Shown piece after piece: positions 1 to 6,150 of a stretch of 10,633 bases of DNA. Position 1 is the stretch's first letter. Each line of letters starts with the position of its first letter. Position numbers and translations under genes: made by a program. This stretch comes from Actinomycetota bacterium (GTDB lineage Bacteria > Actinomycetota > Thermoleophilia > Solirubrobacterales > 70-9): assembly GCA_005884985.1 (NCBI GenBank), contig VAYK01000130.1, positions 1 through 10,633 on the forward strand. Reading direction: 5' to 3'. The notes beneath the pieces were generated by a model, which made no database searches, was not told the origin of the DNA, and saw only the letters and a list, made by a program, of their open reading frames with translations.

Positions 1-127
1 ACGGCGCCGGGGGCTGAGCGAATGCCTGGGTGCTCAGCGCGAGGCTCGCGACAACGATCGCCGCGGTGATGGCGGCAGCCAGTCGTCCCTGAAAGGTCCG
101 AGCCTGTTCGAGCTCGCGCCTCGCCAC
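1..127 (-). CDS. Secreted or lipid-anchored-type protein, N-terminal fragment with signal peptide (partial)
   Basis: Only the first 42 codons are inside the window; the gene continues past base 1. Reading leftward from a GTG at 127-125, the product has a 15-residue N-region with Arg3, Arg4, Arg10 and Arg15, then a hydrophobic core (LAAAITAAIVVASLALS, residues 16-32), then an AFA motif at 35-37 followed by QPPAP. This is a classic Sec signal peptide with predicted cleavage after Ala37; there is no lipobox cysteine. The mature part starts Pro-rich, and nothing is seen of its function. The GTG start is chosen because it gives a normal-length signal peptide. No Shine-Dalgarno is present, but a TATGCT box lies six bases upstream, as expected for a leaderless message. 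A nearby ATG at 138-136 is in another frame. Confidence 0.6.
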   Translation of the reverse strand, partial: MARRELEQARTFQGRLAAAITAAIVVASLALSTQAFAQPPAP

Positions 128-133
128 CGGGCG

Positions 134-139
134 AGCATA
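134..139 (-). promoter_or_regulatory. Candidate -10 box (TATGCT) for a leaderless gene
   Basis: On the minus strand TATGCT is followed by six bases and then the GTG start of the signal-peptide gene. A CTGCCG hexamer 17 bases further upstream is a weak -35 candidate. The start of transcription would fall on or next to the start codon. Seen as a motif only; function is inferred. Confidence 0.3.
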
Positions 140-193
140 CCCGAGACGGGGCACTGCGGCAGCCGTGTCGCCGCCATGCGGGTCACGCCCTAC

Positions 194-239
194 GAGTCCG
201 AGTGAGCTCGGCGCGGACTCGAGTCAGCTCGCTGCGACT
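194..239. repeat. Imperfect tandem repeat with an inverted repeat in the leading intergenic region
   Basis: Two imperfect 20-21 base units (199-219 and 220-239) share the pattern CGAGTnAGCTCGnnGCGnACT. Overlapping them, GAGTCCG at 194-200 pairs with CGGACTC at 214-220 around a 13-base loop. The 128-363 stretch otherwise holds no gene I can support on either strand. The hairpin lies downstream of the small minus-strand gene ending at 364, so it could act in ending that transcript, but it has no T-run and is far away. Function unknown. Confidence 0.3.
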
Positions 240-363
240 GATTCGTCGGCCTCTCGCGCGGGACGTCCGAGGCCCCTGGCTCGCCGGGAGGTCGCGGAAC
301 AGGCGCCAAGGCTCACGTGGCACGTAGCGGTCATGTCTCTGTGTCGCTCTCACGCTGCACCGG

Positions 364-495
364 TCATCGGTCGGGCGTGCTCCGGCGGGCAGAAAAGTGG
401 TCGCTGTCGAGGTCGCTCGGGACCACCCGTTCTTGCAGCAGGACGGCCGTCTCGCGTCCATCGGGCCCCTCCGTCGTTACAAGGATTCTTGGCAT
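364..495 (-). CDS. Small protein of 43 residues, possibly truncated
   Basis: The open frame begins MPRILVTTEGPDGRETAVLL and ends with SDHFSARRSTPDR. A longer in-frame start exists at 597, but the ATG at 495-493 has a near-perfect Shine-Dalgarno (AAGGAGG, 508-502) six bases upstream, the best in the window, so this start is preferred. The N-terminal half looks like a compact beta-rich segment followed by an acidic stretch. From memory, small actinobacterial proteins with a similar MPRI-VTTE start continue past the HFSA region with a helical segment ending in acidic residues; here the sequence turns Arg/Pro-rich and stops after seven codons, so the C-terminus may be lost by an indel. It is transcribed divergently from cfa. 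No function can be assigned. Confidence 0.55.
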   Translation of the reverse strand: MPRILVTTEGPDGRETAVLLQERVVPSDLDSDHFSARRSTPDR

Positions 496-501
496 CGTGA
501 G

Positions 502-508
502 CCTCCTT
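502..508 (-). promoter_or_regulatory. Strong ribosome binding site that fixes the start of the small gene
   Basis: Minus-strand AAGGAGG lies six bases before the ATG at 495-493. Most other genes here have no visible Shine-Dalgarno, so this site is strong support both for the gene being real and for choosing this start over the upstream ATG at 597. Confidence 0.65.
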
Positions 509-657
509 GGGTGGTTGGCGTCACCATCTTCGCCCGTCGACCTTGTCAGCGGATCAAGGCCGGATAAGCATTCGGTGAAGGCAGCGGCATGTTGCAAGCT
601 CGGACGCAGCCGGTGAGAGGTGCGCGGCCCTTACATCAGCGCTCTGTGTCTTTGAGC

Positions 658-663
658 TAGGCT
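658..663 (+). promoter_or_regulatory. Candidate -10 box (TAGGCT) of the cfa-DUF72 operon
   Basis: TAGGCT is followed by six bases and then the cfa ATG at 670, the same spacing as at the secreted-protein gene. No convincing -35 hexamer is seen at 16-18 bases. No Shine-Dalgarno precedes the ATG, so a leaderless message is inferred. The rest of the 496-657 stretch shows nothing else that I can support. Confidence 0.3.
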
Positions 664-669
664 CGCGCT

Positions 670-1959
670 ATGCCACGCACCGACGGACTGCTTCGCGGAA
701 TTGAGCACGCGTTTCCGGATCGTCCGTTCACGATCGAGCTCTGGGACGGGTCGCGGGTTCCGTCGACGCGTCACGGCCCGACGGTGACGGTCCGCTCTCC
801 GCGGGCGATCGGCCACCTTCTGCGCGCCCCCGGCGAGCTCGGGCTCGGCCGTGCCTACGTATGCGGCGAGATCGACGTCGACGACCTGGACGGGGTGATC
901 GCCCTGCTCGGCCGTTGGCATGCCCCCCCGCTCAGCCTCCGCCAGCGGCTGCGGTTCGGGGCCTCGGCGCTCAGGGCAGCGGGGCTCCATCGCCGCCAGC
1001 CACCCCCCGCCGCCGAGCTGCGCCCGCCGCGGCGGCGGCACACGAAGCGCCGCGATGCCGAGGCGGTCCGCCACCACTACGACGTCTCGAACGAGTTCTT
1101 CGCGCTGTTCCTGGACGAGACGATGACCTACAGCTGCGCGTTGTTCGAGGAGGGAAGCCAGACCCTGGAGGACGCCCAACGGGCCAAGCTCGAGCTCATC
1201 TGCCGCAAGCTCGCGCTCGAGCCCGGCCAGCGGATGCTCGACATCGGCTGCGGCTGGGGAAGCCTGGCGATTCACGCGGCGCGTGAGCACGGCGCGTCGG
1301 TCTGGGGGATCACGCTCTCGGAGCCGCAGGCCCAGCTGGCCAGGGAGCGGGCGCGGGAGGCGGGAGTGGAAGACCGGGTCGAGTTCAGGGTGATGGACTA
1401 CCGCGACCTGCGGGCAGAAAGCTTCGACGCGGTCGCCAGCATCGGCATGGTCGAGCACGTCGGCGAAGGGCAGATCGACGAGTACGCCCGCCAGATCGCC
1501 AGCGTGCTGGAGCCGGGTGGTCGGGTCCTCAACCACGGCATCGTCGTGCTCGCGCCCCAGGAGCGCGGCGTCCACATCGGCGGCGAGTTCTCGAATCGCT
1601 ACGTGTTCCCCGACGGCGAGCTGCTCAACCTCTCGCGGATGCTGCTCGCCTTCGAGCGGGCCGGCTTCGAGGCGCTCAATGTCGAGAACCTGCACACGGA
1701 CTACGCCGAGACGCTGCGGCACTGGACGACACGCTTCGAGGAGCACCTCGACGAGGCCGAGCGGCTGGCGGGCAGCGAGCGCCTGCGCGTCTGGCGCCTC
1801 TACCTGCGCGCCGCCCGCAACTCCTTCGAAACGGGCCGCAACGCCGTCTACCAGCTCTTGTGCAGCCGGCCGCTCACCGAGGGCGCCCGCTCCGCCCCCA
1901 CCGGCGCTCGCCACGAGCCGGCGCGTCGCCGAGTTCCCCCGGAGCGCGTCCCGGCCTAG
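670..1959 (+). CDS. cfa: Cyclopropane-fatty-acyl-phospholipid synthase (SAM-dependent)
   Basis: A 429-residue protein of the CFA/mycolic-acid methyltransferase family. It transfers a methylene group from S-adenosylmethionine to the cis double bond of unsaturated fatty acyl chains in membrane phospholipids, acting at the inner face of the membrane. An N-terminal lipid-binding domain (about 1-125) ends in a basic, Pro/Arg-rich linker. The catalytic domain has the HHYDVSNEFF motif at 135-144, YSCA at 154-157, the SAM-binding glycine loop DIGCGWG at 191-197, MVEHVG at 260-265 and DYAETLRHW at 344-352. Cys156, Glu262, His289, Ile291 and Tyr345 match the positions that bind bicarbonate in the E. 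coli enzyme. The C-terminal NSFETGRNAVYQ (384-395) is also typical. Length is normal and the gene looks intact. It probably shares a transcript with the DUF72 gene 14 bases downstream. Distinguishing cyclopropanation from another methyl modification of the acyl chain needs biochemistry. Confidence 0.92.
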   Translation: MPRTDGLLRGIEHAFPDRPFTIELWDGSRVPSTRHGPTVTVRSPRAIGHLLRAPGELGLGRAYVCGEIDVDDLDGVIALLGRWHAPPLSLRQRLRFGASALRAAGLHRRQPPPAAELRPPRRRHTKRRDAEAVRHHYDVSNEFFALFLDETMTYSCALFEEGSQTLEDAQRAKLELICRKLALEPGQRMLDIGCGWGSLAIHAAREHGASVWGITLSEPQAQLARERAREAGVEDRVEFRVMDYRDLRAESFDAVASIGMVEHVGEGQIDEYARQIASVLEPGGRVLNHGIVVLAPQERGVHIGGEFSNRYVFPDGELLNLSRMLLAFERAGFEALNVENLHTDYAETLRHWTTRFEEHLDEAERLAGSERLRVWRLYLRAARNSFETGRNAVYQLLCSRPLTEGARSAPTGARHEPARRRVPPERVPA

Positions 1960-1974
1960 CCCGGTTAGCCCGGT
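1957..1974 (+). repeat. Perfect 9-bp tandem duplication across the cfa stop
   Basis: TAGCCCGGT occurs twice in a row. The first copy begins with the cfa stop codon TAG; the second places another TAG in the same frame nine bases later and supplies the first T of the likely TTG start of the next gene. It fills the whole cfa-DUF72 gap. Confidence 0.7.
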
Positions 1975-2705
1975 TGAGCAAGCCGGTCCACATCGGGTGC
2001 TCCGGCTGGAATTACCGCGACTGGCGGGGCGTCATCTATCCCGAGGGACTGCCCGCGCGGCGCTGGCTGGAGCGGTACGCGGAGCTATTCGACACGGTCG
2101 AGGTCAACGCCACCTTTTACCGGCTGCCCTCCGAGAACGCAGTCAAGACCTGGGCCGAGCAGACCCCCCGGGGCTTCGTGTTCGCCCTCAAGGCGAGTCG
2201 CTACCTGACCCACGTCAAGCGTCTGAAGACGATCGGCGAAGGCGCGAAGCGATTCTTCGATCCGCTCGGGCCGCTGGTGGCGGCGAGAAAGCTCGGCCCG
2301 GTGCTGTGGCAGCTGCCGGAGAGCTTCCAGCGCGACGATGATCGCCTCGGGGCGGCGCTGGAGGGTCTGCCGAAGGGTCGCCACTGCTTCGAGTTCCGGC
2401 ACCCGAGCTGGTTCGCCGAGGAGGTCTACGTCCTGCTGCGTCGCCATGGCGCCGCGCTGGTGATCGGCGATCACCCTGAGCGCCCGTTCCAGACCCACGA
2501 GATCACCGCGAATTGGACCTACATTCGCTTCCACTACGGGCGTCGCGGCCGCCGGGGCAACTACTCCGAGCGCGAGCTGGAGCGCTGGAGGCGCCGGATC
2601 GCTGCGTGGCGCTCCGAGGTCGAGGTCTTCCTCTACTTCAACAACGACTGGGAGGCGTTCGCCCCCCGAGACGCGCTGTGGCTGGCGGAGCGCCTCAGGG
2701 ATTAA
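1974..2705 (+). CDS. DUF72 (YecE-like) family protein
   Basis: A 243-residue protein of the DUF72 family, a TIM-barrel-like fold of unknown biochemical role. Visible family signatures are IGCSGWNYRDW (7-17), a TVEVNATFYRLPS segment (41-53), LWQLPESFQ (111-119), CFEFRHPSWF (138-147) and FLYFNNDWEAFAP (219-231), all in the usual order and with the usual total length. The open frame extends back to 1860 inside cfa, but that extension is Arg/Pro/Ala-rich and unlike the family, so TTG at 1974-1976 is taken as the start; residue numbers count from it. No Shine-Dalgarno is visible, so translation may depend on coupling to cfa. The gene converges on dxs with an 18-base gap that shows no clear terminator. 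Family membership is secure; the start is less so. Confidence 0.85.
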   Translation: MSKPVHIGCSGWNYRDWRGVIYPEGLPARRWLERYAELFDTVEVNATFYRLPSENAVKTWAEQTPRGFVFALKASRYLTHVKRLKTIGEGAKRFFDPLGPLVAARKLGPVLWQLPESFQRDDDRLGAALEGLPKGRHCFEFRHPSWFAEEVYVLLRRHGAALVIGDHPERPFQTHEITANWTYIRFHYGRRGRRGNYSERELERWRRRIAAWRSEVEVFLYFNNDWEAFAPRDALWLAERLRD

Positions 2706-2723
2706 GTGCGCGCCCGCGAGCGA

Positions 2724-3668
2724 CTAGCGACGGATTGCGGCGGGGGCGCGAAGCGCCTCCAGCACCCGCTCGGCGACGGCCTCGCCGGTGAACCCGACCT
2801 CCTCGCGCAGGAGCGCCGGCTTGCCGTGGGTGACGTAGCGGTCGGGGAGCCCGATACGCATCACCCGCGCCCGTGACCGCGGCGAGACGAAGGCGTCCTC
2901 CAGGTGCTCCAGCACGGCCGCACCGAAGCCGCCGGGAAGCACGTTCTCCTCGATCGTCACCACCAGCTCGTGATCGCGGGCGAGGCGCTGGAGGAGCTCG
3001 GCGTCGAGCGGCTTTGCGAACCGGCCGTCGGCGACGGTGACCCTGAGGTCGTGCTGGCCGAGGATGCCGGCGGCGCGCAGCGCGACCTGGACGCCGTAGC
3101 CATAGCCGAGCATCGCCACCCGCTCACCCTCGGCGAGCAGCTCGCCGGTGCCGATCGGGATCTCCCTCGGCCGCTGCGGCAGGGAGACGCCCTCGGCGGC
3201 GCCACGGGGATAACGGAAGGCGATCGGGCCGTCGTCGTGGACGAGCGCCGTGCGCAGCATGTGGACGAGCATCGCCTCGTCGCGCGGCGCCATCAGGACC
3301 ACGTTGGGAAGCGGGCGGAAGTAGGAGATGTCGAAGGCGCCGTGGTGGGTGGGGCCGTCGTCGCCCACGAGGCCGGCTCGGTCCATCGCGAAGACGACGT
3401 TGAGCTGCTGGAGGCAGACGTCGTGGACGATCTGGTCGAAGCCGCGCTGGAGGAAGGTCGAGTAGATCGCGCACACCGGCTTCGCCCCTTGAAGCGAGAG
3501 ACCGGCGGCGAACAGGACCGCGTCCTGTTCGGCGATCCCCACGTCGTAGTACTGCTCCGGCACCTCCTTGCCGAGCTTGTTGAGGCCCGTCCCCCCCGCC
3601 ATCGCCGCGGTGATCCCGATCACGCGGCGGTCGCGCTTCGCCTCGGCCACCAGCGCGTCGGCGAACAC
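2724..3668 (-). CDS. dxs: 1-deoxy-D-xylulose-5-phosphate synthase, C-terminal part (frame-broken dxs)
   Basis: This is the second half of dxs, in the -1 frame relative to the N-terminal half at 3620-4690. From the GTG at 3668 it reads VFADALVAEAKRD, the start of the transketolase-like pyrimidine-binding domain. It contains the catalytic-glutamate motif DVGIAEQ, the conserved segments FLQRGFDQIVHDVC, DRAGLVGDDGPTHHG and FRYPRG, and the C-terminal transketolase domain ending in a normal DXS tail. The true frame stays open upstream of 3668 through a Pro/Lys/Glu-rich linker (PAKSKPAPVKETDS, later EPPPPPSPPQYTA) to about 3780, so the GTG is only the first formal start and probably not a real translation start. 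Together the halves make about 655 codons, the normal size for this enzyme. Identity is certain; whether a functional product is made is not. Confidence 0.88.
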   Translation of the reverse strand: MFADALVAEAKRDRRVIGITAAMAGGTGLNKLGKEVPEQYYDVGIAEQDAVLFAAGLSLQGAKPVCAIYSTFLQRGFDQIVHDVCLQQLNVVFAMDRAGLVGDDGPTHHGAFDISYFRPLPNVVLMAPRDEAMLVHMLRTALVHDDGPIAFRYPRGAAEGVSLPQRPREIPIGTGELLAEGERVAMLGYGYGVQVALRAAGILGQHDLRVTVADGRFAKPLDAELLQRLARDHELVVTIEENVLPGGFGAAVLEHLEDAFVSPRSRARVMRIGLPDRYVTHGKPALLREEVGFTGEAVAERVLEALRAPAAIRR

Positions 3669-4690
3669 GGCCGTGTACTGGGGCGGCGACGGAGGCGGAG
3701 GCGGCTCCAGCTTCTCGATCGCCTCCGGCGAATCCGTCTCCTTGACGGGCGCGGGCTTCGACTTGGCGGGCTCCCTGTGAGCCCGCCCTCCTCTGCCGGG
3801 GTGAAGCCCTTTCCCTTCACCGTGTGGATGTGGACGACGACCGGCCGCTGGGCGCCCAGGGCGTCCCCGATCGCGCGACGCAGCGCGCCCACGTCGTGGC
3901 CGTCGATCACGCCGACGTACGCGAGGTCCAACTCCTCGAACAGCAGCCCGGGCGCCGCGTAGGACTTGATCGCCGACTTGATCTCCGGGCCGAGCCGCTC
4001 GATCCGCTCGCCCACGAGCGGCAGCCGGGTGAGGCGCTCCTCGACCCCCTCACGTGCGTGGTAGAGGCGCGGGTTGAGGCGGAAGCGCTGGAAGTAGCGT
4101 GCGAGAGCGCCGACGTTTGGCGAGATCGACATCCCATTGTCGTTCAGGACAATTACGATCGGAGTCTCGAGCCCGCCGGCGTTATGGAGCGCCTCATAGG
4201 CGACGCCGCCGGTCAGCGCCCCGTCGCCGATCACGGCGACAACGTTGCCGTCCTCGCCGATTCCCTTGCGCATCGCCTCCTTGAGGCCGACCGCGTAGCC
4301 GATCGAGGTCGAGGCGTGGCCGGCGCCCATGATGTCGTGCTCGGACTCGAACACCGAGCAGAAAGGCGCCAGCCCGCCGTACTGGCGGATCGTGTCGAGG
4401 CGCTCGCGCCGGCCGGTCAGCACCTTGTGCGGATAGGCCTGGTGGCCGACGTCCCAGATGATCTTGTCGCGCGGGGAGTCGAGCAGGCTGTGAAGCGCGA
4501 CCGCTAGCTCGCAGGCGCCCAGGTTGGCACCGAAGTGGCCGCCGATCTCGCCGATCACGTCGATGATCAGCTCGCGGACCTCCTGGGCGAGCCTCTGCAG
4601 CTCGGCGTCCGAGAGCCCCTTGAGGTCCTCCGGGCCCTGGATCAGGTCCAGGAGCCGCTGCTCGTTTTTTGGTCGGTGGTCGTCCGTCAC
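3620..4690 (-). CDS. dxs: 1-deoxy-D-xylulose-5-phosphate synthase, N-terminal part (frame-broken dxs)
   Basis: DXS condenses pyruvate and glyceraldehyde 3-phosphate using thiamine diphosphate and is the entry step of the MEP isoprenoid pathway in the cytosol. Residues 1-304 are genuine: GHFGANLG (51-58, His52 corresponds to E. coli His49), DVGHQAYPHK (80-89), GAGHAS (122-127), and the thiamine-diphosphate motif running from GDGALTGG (155-162) to NDN (183-185). VKGKGFTPAEEGGL (291-304) should be followed by a WH-containing motif that carries the catalytic His299 of E. coli; here the frame turns into an Arg/Ser-rich shadow (from about residue 306) and runs to a stop at 3620. The true frame resumes in -1. 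The start GTG (4690-4688) overlaps the ispA stop in GTGA, indicating translational coupling. Either a real pseudogene or a sequence error. Confidence 0.88.
   Translation of the reverse strand: MTDDHRPKNEQRLLDLIQGPEDLKGLSDAELQRLAQEVRELIIDVIGEIGGHFGANLGACELAVALHSLLDSPRDKIIWDVGHQAYPHKVLTGRRERLDTIRQYGGLAPFCSVFESEHDIMGAGHASTSIGYAVGLKEAMRKGIGEDGNVVAVIGDGALTGGVAYEALHNAGGLETPIVIVLNDNGMSISPNVGALARYFQRFRLNPRLYHAREGVEERLTRLPLVGERIERLGPEIKSAIKSYAAPGLLFEELDLAYVGVIDGHDVGALRRAIGDALGAQRPVVVHIHTVKGKGFTPAEEGGLTGSPPSRSPRPSRRRIRRRRSRSWSRLRLRRRPSTRPCSPTRWWPRRSATAA
3765..3787. repeat. Perfect 9-bp inverted repeat at the dxs frame break
   Basis: GGCGGGCTC (3765-3773) and GAGCCCGCC (3779-3787) are exact reverse complements separated by the five bases CCTGT. 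The hairpin sits precisely where the two dxs reading frames must be joined and where the WH motif is missing. It is the strongest short hairpin I noticed in the window. It may be the cause of a deletion in the cell, of a polymerase skip during sequencing, or a leftover of a larger structure. Confidence 0.75.
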
Positions 4691-5556
4691 GACTGTCGGG
4701 TGTAGATGAAGTCGGTGATCTGGCTCAGGTCGCGGGGATCGCCGCGCACCGCGGCGAGGGCCTCGTGCGCCTTTCGATGCGACTCGGCGGCCAACTCGCG
4801 GGCGCGCTCGAGTCCGAACAGGCTGACGTAGGTGAGCTTGCCATGTCGCTCGTCGCTGCCGTGCCGCTTGCCGAGCTCCTCGTCGCTTCCGGTCACGTCG
4901 AGGATGTCGTCGACGATCTGGAACAGGACACCCAGCTCCTCGGCGAAGCGGCGGTAGGGAATTGTGTCAGGTTCATTCGGCCCCGCCAAGACCAGTACGA
5001 CGCCGAGGCTGGCGGCGATCAGGCGGCCCGTCTTCAGCGCGTGGAGGCCTCGCAGCTGCTCTGCGCCCAGCTCCTCTTGGGTCACGTCGACGTACTGTCC
5101 GCCGACCATCCCGTCGACGCCGATCGCCGCCAGGAGCTCGCGCAAAGCCGCCAGCACCGAGGCCGGCTCGCCCTGCTGGTGCTCGGTGAACAGTCGCAGC
5201 GCCTCGGCGAACAGCCCATCGCCGGCGAGGATGGCCACGTTTTCGCCGAACACGACGTGCGAGGTCGCTCGGCCGCGGCGGAGGTCGTCGTCGTCCATCG
5301 CCGGCAGGTCGTCGTGGATCAGCGAGTAGGTGTGGATCAGCTCGATCGCGGCGGCAGCGGGCAGCATCGACTCCGGCTCGACCGCGAGCGAGCGGCTCGT
5401 CGCCAACGCCAGCACCGGCCTGATCCGCTTACCGCCGGCGAGCAGCGAGTATCGCATCGCCTCGTCGAGCCCCTCGGTCTCGGGGATCGCCGAGAATCGC
5501 AACCCGGCGAGGTATTTCTCGATCAGCTCGCGAAGGTCGTCCGGGTAGGTGCTCAC
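4687..5556 (-). CDS. ispA: Short-chain polyprenyl diphosphate synthase (farnesyl/geranylgeranyl diphosphate synthase)
   Basis: A 289-residue trans-prenyltransferase that adds isopentenyl diphosphate units head-to-tail to an allylic diphosphate. Visible motifs are GGKRIRP (41-47, diphosphate binding), the first Asp-rich motif DDLPAMDDD (82-90) with the two extra residues of bacterial type II enzymes, GQYVD (153-157), KTGRL (175-179) and the second Asp-rich motif DDILD (216-220). The residues before the first motif are TYSLIH, with Tyr at the fifth position, as in E. coli IspA, which points to a C15 or C20 product; chain length cannot be fixed from sequence alone. The GTG start lies in a GTGA overlap with the stop of the upstream xseB-like gene, and its own stop overlaps the dxs start. 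The order xseB-ispA-dxs is conserved widely in bacteria, which supports a common operon. Confidence 0.93.
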   Translation of the reverse strand: MSTYPDDLRELIEKYLAGLRFSAIPETEGLDEAMRYSLLAGGKRIRPVLALATSRSLAVEPESMLPAAAAIELIHTYSLIHDDLPAMDDDDLRRGRATSHVVFGENVAILAGDGLFAEALRLFTEHQQGEPASVLAALRELLAAIGVDGMVGGQYVDVTQEELGAEQLRGLHALKTGRLIAASLGVVLVLAGPNEPDTIPYRRFAEELGVLFQIVDDILDVTGSDEELGKRHGSDERHGKLTYVSLFGLERARELAAESHRKAHEALAAVRGDPRDLSQITDFIYTRQS

Positions 5557-5732
5557 GGACCCTCTCGCGCCGCGATCTCGCGCAGAGCGCTCTCGATCTC
5601 CGAGCCCGCCTTGCTGACGAGCTCCGCTGCCTCGCGAGCGAGGCTCTCGGCTTCCTCCTCGGGAAGGTCGGGGTCGCGAAGGCGGGTTGCGATCTCACGC
5701 AGCCTTTCGGCGAGCTGTTCGGTGGAGCTCAT
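5553..5732 (-). CDS. xseB: Exodeoxyribonuclease VII small-subunit-like protein (XseB-like)
   Basis: A 59-residue, strongly helical, acidic protein beginning MSSTEQLAERLREIATRLRD. It can be laid over the XseB family pattern (L-EI--L---DL---EA--L--E---L) through its two-helix core, and it sits immediately upstream of ispA-dxs, exactly where xseB stands in many bacteria. XseB binds the large subunit XseA to form exonuclease VII, which degrades single-stranded DNA. The family often has a Glu/Asp-Gly-x-L turn; here it is DPDLP, so the match is loose. ATG at 5732 is the start; its stop overlaps the ispA GTG. No Shine-Dalgarno precedes it, but TACCGT (5746-5741) lies eight bases upstream, allowing an internal leaderless promoter. 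The expected partner xseA is not between it and nusB. The gene is convincing; the family name is moderate confidence. Confidence 0.6.
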   Translation of the reverse strand: MSSTEQLAERLREIATRLRDPDLPEEEAESLAREAAELVSKAGSEIESALREIAAREGP

Positions 5733-5778
5733 CGCGGGAAACGGTACATCGCCACGGGCCGCCTGCCGAGACGAGTGT

Positions 5779-6150
5779 CTAGGCCGACTCGGCCCTTGCG
5801 GCGCTCCCCAGGACGCCGTTTACGAACCCGGGCGCGTCGGCGCCGCAGTAGCTACCCGCGAGCCCCACCGCCTCGTCGATCGCCACCTCGGTCGGCACGT
5901 CGTTGCGGTGGTGAAGCTCATACAGGGCGACCCTCATGATGCTCTTCTCGAGCGCCGCGATCCGCTCCAACTCCCACCCGCGCGCCAGCCGGGCGATCTC
6001 GGCGTCGAGCTCGGCGCGGTGCTCCTCCACGCCCTCGACCAGCTCCCGGGTGAACGGCTTCGCGTCGTCGAGCGCCTCGGCGGGGCGACCGGTCACCTCC
6101 CCCTCATACAGGGCGAAGACCGCGGCGCGGCGCTGGTCGGAGCGGCGCAT
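5779..6150 (-). CDS. nusB: Transcription antitermination factor NusB
   Basis: A 123-residue all-helical RNA-binding protein that pairs with NusE (ribosomal protein S10) on boxA RNA to keep RNA polymerase from terminating early in rRNA operons. It begins MRRSDQRRAAVFALYEGEVT, the typical N-terminal helix (RR-AV-ALY), has the mid-region RGWELERIAALEKSIMRVAL, and closes with the family hallmark EVAIDEAVGLAGSYCGADAP followed by GFVNGVLGSAA. Length is slightly short but normal for actinobacterial forms. It follows efp: 17 bases separate it from the original efp stop at 6168, while the shifted efp frame now overlaps its start. A 46-base gap separates it from the xseB-like gene. No clear Shine-Dalgarno is seen. 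Confidence 0.92.
   Translation of the reverse strand: MRRSDQRRAAVFALYEGEVTGRPAEALDDAKPFTRELVEGVEEHRAELDAEIARLARGWELERIAALEKSIMRVALYELHHRNDVPTEVAIDEAVGLAGSYCGADAPGFVNGVLGSAARAESA

Noticed and set aside
165..616. Open frames in the first intergenic region on both strands
   Set aside because: They are Arg/Ser/Pro-rich with no ribosome binding site and no family resemblance; only the 364-495 frame has independent support.
631..1914. A 427-codon open frame on the minus strand opposite cfa
   Set aside because: It mirrors the codon positions of a clear cfa gene; the translated product is low-complexity Ala/Arg/Gly/Leu and resembles no family. High GC makes long antisense frames common.
2706..2723. 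Possible terminator between the converging DUF72 and dxs genes
   Set aside because: The 18 bases are GC-rich but form only a 4-bp stem with a 2-base loop.
2904..4507. Two long plus-strand open frames opposite dxs (2904-3962 and 3824-4507)
   Set aside because: Their products are shadow-like sequences; the minus strand carries unmistakable DXS motifs throughout.
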